Source of the DNA: Seriola aureovittata
Taxonomy: Eukaryota; Chordata; Actinopteri; Carangiformes; Carangidae
Assembly (NCBI RefSeq): GCF_021018895.1
Contig: NC_079386.1
Coordinates: forward strand, 16,417,552 to 16,481,551
Length of the DNA stretch: 64,000 nucleotides
Reading direction: 5' to 3'
This document shows, piece by piece, positions 56,506 through 64,000 of the stretch (position 1 is the first letter of the stretch; every line of letters begins with the position of its first letter). Below the pieces are notes generated by a model. The model saw only the letters and a list, made by a program, of their open reading frames with translations, was not told the DNA's origin and did no database searches. Both the position numbers and the translations under genes were made by a program.

Positions 56506-57515
56506 GCACACGCTCCTGTATTGCCTTATCTATAATTGATATCCACTTCCAGCACATTATTTTAAGAGAATAATAACACATTTTATCTGAAAACATGCAG
56601 CAGATGTGAAAGTACTTATGCACCTCGTATGTTGCCTGAGAAGCAAAAACCCAGTGGGAAAAGATCTGCAATTGACCCACTGCAGCTCTTAAGCTTATTG
56701 CTGTGAATGCACTGCACCAACTGGTGGTGACTCAGATCATTTTGACACTTCCTGTCTTGATGTTGGTGTCTGGACAGTCAGTCAGAAGATGCTGATTTTA
56801 GTGGAAATTCTCATCTTATGTTCAAAGGCCCATGTGTGAAATTTGAGAATTTCACAGATGGGACTTTGGTGACCACCAGTGGCGGCATCAAAAATTACAC
56901 CATGACAGATAGCAATGCATGCTGTTGCCTTCCCAAAACAACAACTTCCTGTACATTTTAGAATGGATTTAAAGATGCTATAATAAAAAAAAGTTGTGAC
57001 ATGTTACCAGACACCAGCCAGCCAATTAGAAACAAGTTTCCCTGGACACGGTATAAGTCATCAGGACATAAGGTAATTCAAAGTGTCTGTTGTTTGTTGA
57101 CCCATTGGACCTATTTTTAGATCTAAGCATTTACCATGGTGAATACAGTGTAATCATAATGGTTTGGAGCCATGAAAATAAATTTGTTTTGCACCACTGT
57201 ATCCCACATAATTCATTGTTGATACTTTGACTGTAAAATGTCATCATAGAGCTTTAAAAGTAAGAGAGGACAAAAGAATGTTTGGCACTTGGAACATATC
57301 AGCCACTCCCTTAAGCTTTTTAAGTTTCATTTGGTTAGAAAAGGAGTGGACATATTTTTTACTGACCTACTATTCCTGTATTTTGACTTTACATTCTCCT
57401 CAATTGTTTTTCTCTCTCGCCTCCCTCCCTCTCGCAGCGTCATGTCATAATTGGTGGCTAGTTTGCATACTTTATAGGCTTTTATTTTTATGCGGGAGCA
57501 CTGGTCAGGTGGCAT

Positions 57516-57519
<4 letters not shown>

Positions 57520-57578
<59 letters not shown>

Positions 57579-57582
57579 CGCG
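57520..57582 (+). repeat. (TG)n(CG)n microsatellite
   Basis: About 25 TG units followed by six CG units. It is an alternating purine-pyrimidine tract of Z-DNA-forming type, about 235 bp upstream of the first tRNA gene. Confidence 0.95.
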
Positions 57583-57815
57583 TTAGACATGAGCTGTGAG
57601 CTGACGTGTGTGTTGTAAAGAAATGAAAGCAATAAAAAAGTTAAATGACACAGAGCTGCATGAGAAAGGAAACAGAACGAAAAGATTGTGTGATTAAAGA
57701 CCGTCTGAAGGAGATTGATCAGCCTCAGATCTAGAAGGAAGAAAAACTACTACAAATAACAAATTCAGGTGGGTGGGGATTGGACATCAAGGCCACACCC
57801 CATCGGTACTGACGT

Positions 57816-57821
57816 GTCTCT

Positions 57822-57882
<61 letters not shown>

Positions 57883-57889
57883 AGGGACG
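57816..57889 (+). tRNA. tRNA-Asn (anticodon GTT), copy 1
   Basis: A 74-nt cloverleaf: acceptor GTCTCTG pairs with CAGGGAC, discriminator G. The D-arm region gcgcaatcggttagcgc carries box A, and the anticodon stem-loop cggctgttaaccg carries GTT. The T arm is ggtggttcaagcccacc. The T-loop here has TTCAAGC where the second copy has TTCGAGC; both fit box B. It is followed by a TTTT Pol III terminator at once. Confidence 0.96.
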
Positions 57890-58029
57890 TTTTACACTTA
57901 TATCAGTGGACATATAGAAACAATATTATTGATCAGCCTGACGTGTAAAAGGAATAAGTCATACTAAATTTAACAAATTCAGGTGGGTGGAGATTGAAGC
58001 ACAAGGCCAAATCCACTCAGGCCAGACCT

Positions 58030-58035
58030 GTCTCT

Positions 58036-58086
<51 letters not shown>

Positions 58087-58103
58087 GAGCCCACCCAGGG
58101 ACG
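58030..58103 (+). tRNA. tRNA-Asn (anticodon GTT), copy 2
   Basis: Same 74-nt sequence as the copy 214 bp upstream except for the canonical TTCGAGC T-loop. Upstream flanks are shared (acaaattcaggtgggtgg precedes both), so the pair arose by tandem duplication of a ~214-bp segment. It too is followed by TTTT. Confidence 0.97.
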
Positions 58104-58917
58104 TTTTACATTTACATTAACAAAGATACATCACCTATGGGAAAAATTCCCTTTCTGTGGTGAGAGGCAAGAAACTAAAAGCAAAGATGTGAAAGAAAGA
58201 ATAGTAAATATAAACAGTTATTACCCAGCAAAGCTATGAATGTGAAAGAAGAAATATGACATACTCAACTTTACACCCCAGGTCAAGGTCACTGTGACCT
58301 CACAAAACACATTTTTGACTATAACTCAAAAATTCGTTTACCAATTATGACAAGATACAGTCTGGACAGACATCGATGTAAACTGCAACTTGACAAGGCA
58401 GTAATTCCAGTTTTCTAACAGTTACGTCATGTGACACAGCTGTTCCCAAGTCAGTACAGTATAATGGCAATGTGTTAATTTTTACTATGTTTTCTGATGA
58501 AAGTGTGTTTTAGGTTGAACTCATTCACTGATTGCTGTAAACAGGTGCTGTAAACACATACAGCCTCGCTGAAATCCCTTCTCTCCCTGGAATGACAAAA
58601 AGAGGCTGCTCCGTTCAATGCAGATCACCAAGTACACATAAAGGAAGTGAACTACATTTTGATTTGCATCAGAAAGCAGCGTTTATCTGATAATGACTTC
58701 ATTCTCTCTGAGACGTTGCACAGCAAAGGTATAAGCTCGACCGGGAAATTTTATTATTATCACTCAAAAAATTACTGAACTAGTCAGTTCTGCCTGATCA
58801 ACTGCTTTTGGGATCATTGCCTACAAGAAGAAGGAAAACTCTGTTTTGGTTTGGATCAAGGGGCAGCAATGATCTGGAAGTCAAGCTGTTTGACTTTGAC
58901 ATTTTCTAGGAGGTAAA
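58104..58917. other. Upstream region of TRIM copy 1
   Basis: Start of the duplicated segment; gatacatcacctatggg here corresponds to gatacatcgtctatatg near 61,145. It contains a dispersed-repeat fragment with nuclear-receptor half sites at 58,262-58,400. Just before the start codon, ttttctaggaggtaaaatgg could be a splice acceptor of an untranslated exon. Copy 2 reads tttctgagagatgaaatgg at the same place, so that acceptor is not conserved. Confidence 0.5.
58262..58400 (+). repeat. Dispersed repeat fragment carrying hormone-response half sites
   Basis: caaggtcactgtgacctcac, acatttttgactataactca and ttaccaattatgacaagata follow the order of a repeat common in fish genomes. It contains AGGTCA at 58,280-58,285 and a perfect AGGTCA-ctg-TGACCT palindrome at 58,286-58,300. 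Confidence 0.65.
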
Positions 58918-60585
58918 ATGGCGCAACAAGGAAATAGGAGCGACCGGGAAACATGTTGCTGTTCAATCTGTCTGGATCTACTAAAGGATCCAGTGACTAT
59001 TCCCTGTGGGCACAACTACTGCATGAGCTGTATTAAAAGCCACTTCAATGAGGAACATCAGAAGAAAATCTACAGCTGCCCTCAGTGCAGAGAGACCTTC
59101 GTACCAAGACCTGGTCTGGTGAAAAACACCATGTTAGCAGATTTAGTGGAGGAACTGAAGAAAGCTGGACTCCAAGGGGCTCCAGCCGATCACTATGCTG
59201 GACCTGAAGATGTGGCCTGTGATTTCTGCACTGGGAGAAAACTGAAAGCTGTCAAGTCCTGTCTGCAGTGTCTGGTCTCTTACTGTGAACAACACCTCCA
59301 GCCTCACTACAAATCCCCTGCCTTTGAAAATCACAAGCTGGTCGACCCTTCCAAGAAACTGAAACAGAAGATCTGTCCTGATCACAAGGAGGTAATGAAG
59401 ATTTTCTGCTGCACTGATCAGAAGTGTATCTGTTATCTCTGCTCCATGAATAAACACAAAGGCCATGAAACAGTTTCAGCTGAAGCAGAAAGGACAGCGA
59501 GGCAGGAAGAGCTTGGGGCAAGTCTTCAAAACACCCAGCAGAGAATCCAGACCAGGGAGGAAGAAGTAAAGGTGCTTCAGCAGGAGGTGGAGGTGATCAA
59601 CCAGTCTGCTAACAAAGCAGTTGAGGACAGTGAGAAGATCTTCACTGAGCTGATCTGTCTCATCAAGGAAAAAAGCTCTGAACTGAAGCAGCAGATCAGA
59701 TCCCAGCAGATGTCTGAAGTGATTCGAGTCAAACAGCTGATGAAGAAGCTGGAGCAGGAGCTCGCTGAGCTGAAGAAGAAAGACGCTGAGCTGAAGCAGC
59801 TCTCACGCACAGAGGACCACACAGAATTTCTACTCAGTTACCCATTGCAGTCAAAAGTCAGTGACTATACAGACACATCCAACATCAAAATCCGTTCTCT
59901 GAGGTACTTTGAGGATGTGAAAGCAGCTGTGTCAAAGGTCAGAGATAAACTCCAGGACATCATTGGTGAGGAATGGTGCAAATTCTCACTGACAGTGAGA
60001 TCAGTGGATGTTTTGCTGCCTAAAGCAGAACCCAAGACCAGAGATGAGTTTTTAAAATATTCATATCAAATGACACTGGATCCAGCCACAGTCCACAATC
60101 AGCTGATTCTAACTGATAGGGACAGAAATGTAGAAGACAGATATTCATTGACATTTAATTCTCATCCAAACAGATTCACTGAGAGGCAGCAGGTCCTGAG
60201 TAGAGACAGTCTGACTGGACGTTGTTATTGGGAGGTGGAGTGGAGCGGGAAAGAAGTTTCAGTAGCCGTGGCATACAAGAATATTTCCAAAATGGATGAA
60301 AGTGGATTTGGAAACAATAGCGAGTCTTGGGCATTAGATTGTTTCAGAAAGGGTTACAAATTCAAACATAACAATGTTACAACTCTTATCTCAGGTCCTC
60401 AGTCCTCCAGAGTAGGAGTGTATCTTGATGCCAGTGCAGGTATTCTGTCATTCTACAGCGTTTCTGACACCATGACTCTCCTCCACAGAGTCCAGACCAC
60501 ATTCACTCAGCCGCTCTATGCTGGAATTTGGCTTTCGACAACTTTTTGGAAAGATGCCACTGCTAGGTTTATTCAGCTAGAATAG
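58918..60585 (+). CDS. TRIM E3 ubiquitin ligase (RING/B-box/coiled coil/PRY-SPRY), copy 1
   Basis: A single-exon gene of 555 codons. The RING C3HC4 is complete (C15, C18, C30, H32, C35, C38, C54, C57), so E2 binding and ubiquitin transfer are plausible. B-box 1 lies at about 99-145 (ACDFCTGRKLKAVKSCLQC) and B-box 2 at about 150-187 (CPDHKEVMKIFCC, CYLCSMNKHKGH). A long coiled coil spans about 190-300 (dimerisation). PRY-SPRY covers about 370-555, with the LDP-, WEVEW- and GVYLD-type landmarks. The architecture fits the fish-expanded TRIM25/TRIM16-like or finTRIM groups, often involved in antiviral defence; the exact subfamily and ligand are not decidable by eye. The start is the first ATG and has a good context (aaaatggcg). 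A polyadenylation hexamer lies at 60,958-60,963. Confidence 0.93.
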   Translation: MAQQGNRSDRETCCCSICLDLLKDPVTIPCGHNYCMSCIKSHFNEEHQKKIYSCPQCRETFVPRPGLVKNTMLADLVEELKKAGLQGAPADHYAGPEDVACDFCTGRKLKAVKSCLQCLVSYCEQHLQPHYKSPAFENHKLVDPSKKLKQKICPDHKEVMKIFCCTDQKCICYLCSMNKHKGHETVSAEAERTARQEELGASLQNTQQRIQTREEEVKVLQQEVEVINQSANKAVEDSEKIFTELICLIKEKSSELKQQIRSQQMSEVIRVKQLMKKLEQELAELKKKDAELKQLSRTEDHTEFLLSYPLQSKVSDYTDTSNIKIRSLRYFEDVKAAVSKVRDKLQDIIGEEWCKFSLTVRSVDVLLPKAEPKTRDEFLKYSYQMTLDPATVHNQLILTDRDRNVEDRYSLTFNSHPNRFTERQQVLSRDSLTGRCYWEVEWSGKEVSVAVAYKNISKMDESGFGNNSESWALDCFRKGYKFKHNNVTTLISGPQSSRVGVYLDASAGILSFYSVSDTMTLLHRVQTTFTQPLYAGIWLSTTFWKDATARFIQLE

Positions 60586-61995
60586 ACAAGAGATATTAAA
60601 ACGTCAATGGGGACTCTATTCTTAGTTTGTAAATGGATTTCTCTCTTTCTTTGTCATCCATTTCTCTGTGATGTGGTATTTTGACATGTACTTCTCAGAG
60701 ATGAAATGTCAATCAATCAGTGTGGGCAGGACTGTGATGTACTTGTGTGATTTCCTGCTGAGTAGTTTATCAGATTTAACTTTTACTGTTATTTTGTAAA
60801 TGTGTTGCAAAGATGTAATCAGTACTCTGATCAACACAAAATTATTTGTCATTTTACTGACATACTGTACTTGTTTAACAGTGTTTATTGTATATGATGA
60901 ATTGAATACAGATATTATATATTATATATGGGTTTTATGATGCGAACACAGTCAATTAATAAAGTTGATTAATTATTAAGAATGAATGAGGTATTTCTTG
61001 TGTGTTCATTGCAGCTGCTGGAGGACAATTGGTGTTATAATAAAGCTCAGCCTTAAACTTTTAGAAGAGAAACCAAAAGTAATCAGCAGTGTTAGCAAAG
61101 AGGGAGGGACAATCCTTTTGTTAAAGGAACTATTACATTAACTAGGATACATCGTCTATATGAAAAACCTAGTTTCTGTGGTGAGAGGGAAGGGTTAAAG
61201 AAACTAACAACAAAGCTATGGATGAGAAAGAATTAATAGGAAACATTATCATAGGTGACATACCCAATAGTACACTGCCATACCCTCAACAAGTCTAAAT
61301 GAGACAATATCCAAAATACAGTCATAAATAAATTCATGCAGCGGCTTTCGAATAGTTTAACAATTGTTTTCAATATTAAGTTAGAGGACCGGCAGAAACA
61401 TTATTCCTGATCAGCCTGAAGTCCAGGAGCAACAAATGATACTATAACAAAAATACACTTAATACCTTTTATTAGATTCCTCTAAAGTTTTCATTACATA
61501 TATTGTATGAGTCTGTACAGACATGGATGTAAAATGCAACTTGACTCATTGGTGGAAACATACAATCGTATGGGTGTTATTTCTAGTTTTCTAACTGCAG
61601 TGAGGAAGTGAACTTAAAAACCTTGAACCATAAGTCATGTGACACAAATCTACTCCCAACAGTAGCACATGTTGAGAGGACTGAGTCAGCACAGTAAACT
61701 ATATTAAAGAAGTGAACTGCGTTTTGACTTGCATCAGAAAGCAGCATTTATCTGATCATGAAACTGTTTGACCTCACTGATCAAATGATACATAGCAGCA
61801 AAGGTATCAGCCTGAACTGGAAAGATACTTGTAGGTTTTTGTATCAGTATCGTTAAAAATGACTGAACTAGTCCCGTCTGCCTGATCAGCTGCTTTTGGA
61901 TTCTGTTGCTTGTTTCCGACAAGAAAAAGAGGAACTCGGTTTTGGTTTGGATCACAGGGCAGTATTTACCTAGAAGTGAAGCTGTTTGACTTTCA
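60586..61995. other. TRIM copy 1 3' UTR and spacer to copy 2
   Basis: 60,586-60,770 is 3' UTR shared with copy 2 (agatattaaaacgtcaatgg and onwards). From about 60,770 to 61,140 the sequence is unique to this place and carries AATAAA at 60,958. From about 61,145 it resembles the upstream region of copy 1 but is diverged. No further gene is seen. Confidence 0.6.
60958..60963 (+). terminator. Polyadenylation signal of TRIM copy 1
   Basis: AATAAA about 375 bp after the stop codon, followed by a TG/T-rich stretch (cttgtgtgttcattg). It lies outside the segment shared with copy 2. Confidence 0.55.
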
Positions 61996-62013
61996 TTGTT
62001 TCTGAGAGATGAA

Positions 62014-63681
62014 ATGGCGCAACAAAGGAATCAGCTCGCTTGGGAAACATGTTGCTGTTCAATCTGTCTGGATCTACTAAAGGATCCAGTGACTATTCCC
62101 TGTGGGCACAACTACTGCATGAGCTGTATTAAAAGCCACTTCAACGAGGAAGATCAGAAGAAAATCTACAGCTGCCCTCAGTGCAGAGAGACCTTCGTAC
62201 CAAGACCTGGTCTGGTGAAAAACACCATGTTAGCAGATTTAGTGGAGGAACTGAATAAGGCTGGATTCCAAGGGGCTCCAGCCGATCACTATGCTGGACC
62301 TGAAGATGTGGCCTGTGATTTCTGCACTGGGAGAAAACTGAAAGCTGTCAAGTCCTGTCTGCAGTGTCTGGTCTCTTACTGTGAACAACACCTCCAGCCT
62401 CACTACAAATCCCCTGCCTTTGAAAATCACAAGCTGGTCGACCCTTCCAAGAAACTGAAACAGAAGATCTGTCCTGATCACAAGGAGGTAATGAAGATTT
62501 TCTGCTGCACTGATGAGAAGTGTATCTGTTATCTCTGCTCCATGAATAAACACAAAGGCCATGAAACAGTTTCAGCTGAAGCAGAAAGGACAGCGAGGCA
62601 GGAAGAGCTTGGGGCAAGTCTTCAAAACACCCAGCAGAGAATCCAGACCAGGGAGGAAGAAGTAAAGGTGCTTCAGCAGGAGGTGGAGGTGATCAACCAG
62701 TCTGCTAACAAAGCAGTTGAGGACAGTGAGAAGATCTTCACTGAGCTGATCTGTCTCATCAAGGAAAAAAGCTCTGAACTGAAGCAGCAGATCAGATCCC
62801 AGCAGATGTCTGAAGTGATTCGAGTCAAACAGCTGATGAAGAAGCTGGAGCAGGAGCTCGCTGAGCTGAAGAAGAAAGACGCTGAGCTGAAGCAGCTCTC
62901 ACGCACAGAGGACCACACAGAATTTCTACTCAGTTACCCATTGCAGTCAAACGCCAGTGACTCTACAGACACATCCAACATCAAAATCCGTCCTCTGAGG
63001 TACTTTGAGGATGTGAAAGCAGCTGTGTCAAAGGTCAGAGATAAACTCCAGGACATCATTGGTGAGGAATGGTGCAAATTCTCACTGACAGTGAGATCAG
63101 TGGATGTTTTGCTGCCTAAAGCAGAACCCAAGACCAGAGATGAGTTTTTAAAATATTCATATCAAATGACACTGGATCCAGCCACAGTCCACGATAATCT
63201 GATTCTAGACGATAGGGACAGAAATGTAGAAGACAGATATTCATTTACATATAATTCTCATCCAAACAGATTCACTGAGAAGCAGCAGGTCCTGAGTAGA
63301 GACAGTCTGACTGGACGTTGTTATTGGGAGGTGGAGTGGAGCGGGAAAGAAGTTTCAGTAGCCGTGGCATACAAGAATATTTCCAAAATGGATGAAAGTG
63401 GATTTGGAAACAATAGCGAGTCTTGGGCATTAGATTGTTTCAGAAAGGGTTACAAATTCAAACATAACAATGTTACAACTCTTATCTCAGGTCCTCAGTC
63501 CTCCAGAGTAGGAGTGTATCTTGATGCCAGTGCAGGTATTCTGTCACTCTACAGTGTTTCTGACACCATGACTCTCCTCCACAGAGTCCAGACCACATTC
63601 ACTCAGCCGCTCTTTGCTGGAATTTGGCTTTCGACGACTTTTTGGAAAGATGCCAGTGCTAGGTTTATTCAGCTAGAATAG
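62014..63681 (+). CDS. TRIM E3 ubiquitin ligase, copy 2
   Basis: A 555-codon single-exon paralogue of the gene 3,096 bp upstream. An in-frame ATG six codons earlier (61,996) would add MFLRDE, but the homologous start MAQQ is preferred because copy 1 has no such extension. RING, both B-boxes, coiled coil and PRY-SPRY are intact. By my reading the two proteins differ at about 22 positions: five at residues 5-10, a few in the RING and linker, none from roughly 172 to 306, and the rest after 310, with a cluster at about 393-424 in PRY. Near-identity in the coiled coil suggests that the products could hetero-oligomerise. Either a recent duplication or gene conversion explains the low divergence. 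Confidence 0.93.
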   Translation: MAQQRNQLAWETCCCSICLDLLKDPVTIPCGHNYCMSCIKSHFNEEDQKKIYSCPQCRETFVPRPGLVKNTMLADLVEELNKAGFQGAPADHYAGPEDVACDFCTGRKLKAVKSCLQCLVSYCEQHLQPHYKSPAFENHKLVDPSKKLKQKICPDHKEVMKIFCCTDEKCICYLCSMNKHKGHETVSAEAERTARQEELGASLQNTQQRIQTREEEVKVLQQEVEVINQSANKAVEDSEKIFTELICLIKEKSSELKQQIRSQQMSEVIRVKQLMKKLEQELAELKKKDAELKQLSRTEDHTEFLLSYPLQSNASDSTDTSNIKIRPLRYFEDVKAAVSKVRDKLQDIIGEEWCKFSLTVRSVDVLLPKAEPKTRDEFLKYSYQMTLDPATVHDNLILDDRDRNVEDRYSFTYNSHPNRFTEKQQVLSRDSLTGRCYWEVEWSGKEVSVAVAYKNISKMDESGFGNNSESWALDCFRKGYKFKHNNVTTLISGPQSSRVGVYLDASAGILSLYSVSDTMTLLHRVQTTFTQPLFAGIWLSTTFWKDASARFIQLE

Positions 63682-64000
63682 ACAGGAGATATTAAAACGT
63701 CAATGGGGACTCTATTCTTAGTTTGTAAATGGATGTTCTCTCTTTCTTTGTCATCCATTTCTCTGTGACGTGGTATTTTGACATGTACTTCTCAGAGATG
63801 AAATGTCAATCAGTGTGGGCAGGACTGTGATGTACTTGTGTGATTTCCTGCTGATGTAGTTTTAGATTGTAGGTTGGTGGCCTGATTATTCTTGTGTGTA
63901 TTTATATCATTTCACATTGCAAATGAACATTTATCCACATCGAAATTTAACCTGCTGTGTAGTTTATAAGGTATTTCGTTATATTGTTGCTGTAATCTTT
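63682..64000. other. 3' flank of TRIM copy 2
   Basis: Similarity to the copy 1 3' UTR continues to about 63,855 (gtgatttcctgctga) and then stops, marking the right edge of the duplicated unit. The remaining ~145 bp to the window end shows nothing I recognise. Confidence 0.6.

Larger units (their letters stand above)
52261..57815. other. Intergenic region with repeats, no supported gene
   Basis: No open frame here carries recognisable domains. The region contains (GA)n/(TG)n at 52,447-52,508, a dispersed repeat at 52,905-53,240, repeat fragments at 54,026 and 55,035, a (TTGA)-tailed repeat at 56,380-56,505, and (TG)n(CG)n at 57,520-57,582. The rest is unassigned AT-rich sequence. Confidence 0.6.

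Noticed and set aside
59143..59822. Antisense open frames within both TRIM genes
   Set aside because: They mirror the real coding strand in both paralogues (62,239-62,918 also) and show no domain; they are shadows of the coding sequence.

Overview
The window is vertebrate nuclear DNA and almost certainly comes from a teleost (perciform-like) fish. It contains multi-exon genes with GT-AG introns, abundant (CA)n and (GA)n microsatellites, a tRNA-derived SINE of a type common in fish, several dispersed repeats that recur across teleost genomes, and intron-poor TRIM E3-ligase genes of the kind greatly expanded in fish.

Layout. (1) 1-29,030 is a head-to-tail, AT-rich satellite array built from ~35-bp monomers arranged in higher-order units (about 133, 169 or 205 bp). 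It is interrupted by two copies of one SINE (8,914-9,124 and 26,513-26,723) that lie in the same satellite context. (2) 29,031-31,105 is a more diverged array of the simple ~35-bp monomer. (3) 31,106-32,720 is a decayed, 5'-truncated non-LTR retrotransposon on the minus strand, with a short satellite remnant on its far side. (4) 33,540-41,800 holds MUS81 on the minus strand: 16 coding exons, whose splice junctions join into one frame of 616 codons. (5) 45,128-51,714 holds OVOL1, also minus strand: 5 coding exons, 350 codons, four zinc fingers. (6) 52,000-57,800 shows no gene I can support and contains several dispersed-repeat fragments and microsatellites. (7) 57,816-58,103 has two tandem tRNA-Asn(GTT) genes. 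(8) 58,918-63,681 has two tandem, nearly identical, single-exon RING/B-box/coiled-coil/PRY-SPRY (TRIM) genes produced by a duplication of about 2.7 kb.

How the parts relate. MUS81 (structure-specific endonuclease catalytic subunit) and OVOL1 (SNAG-type zinc-finger repressor) are unrelated in function. They lie head-to-tail on the same strand, which fits their known proximity on human 11q13. The tRNA pair and the TRIM pair are local tandem duplications; the TRIM duplication appears to begin just beyond the second tRNA. I found no gene system that is clearly undescribed. The most unusual content is the hierarchical satellite with its SINE-tagged internal duplications, a complementary GT/CA repeat pair bracketing MUS81 exon 12, a SUMO-interaction-like motif in the MUS81 linker, and a nuclear-receptor element found upstream of only one TRIM copy. 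All splice junctions were assigned by eye from GT/AG rules plus frame continuity; there is no transcript evidence.
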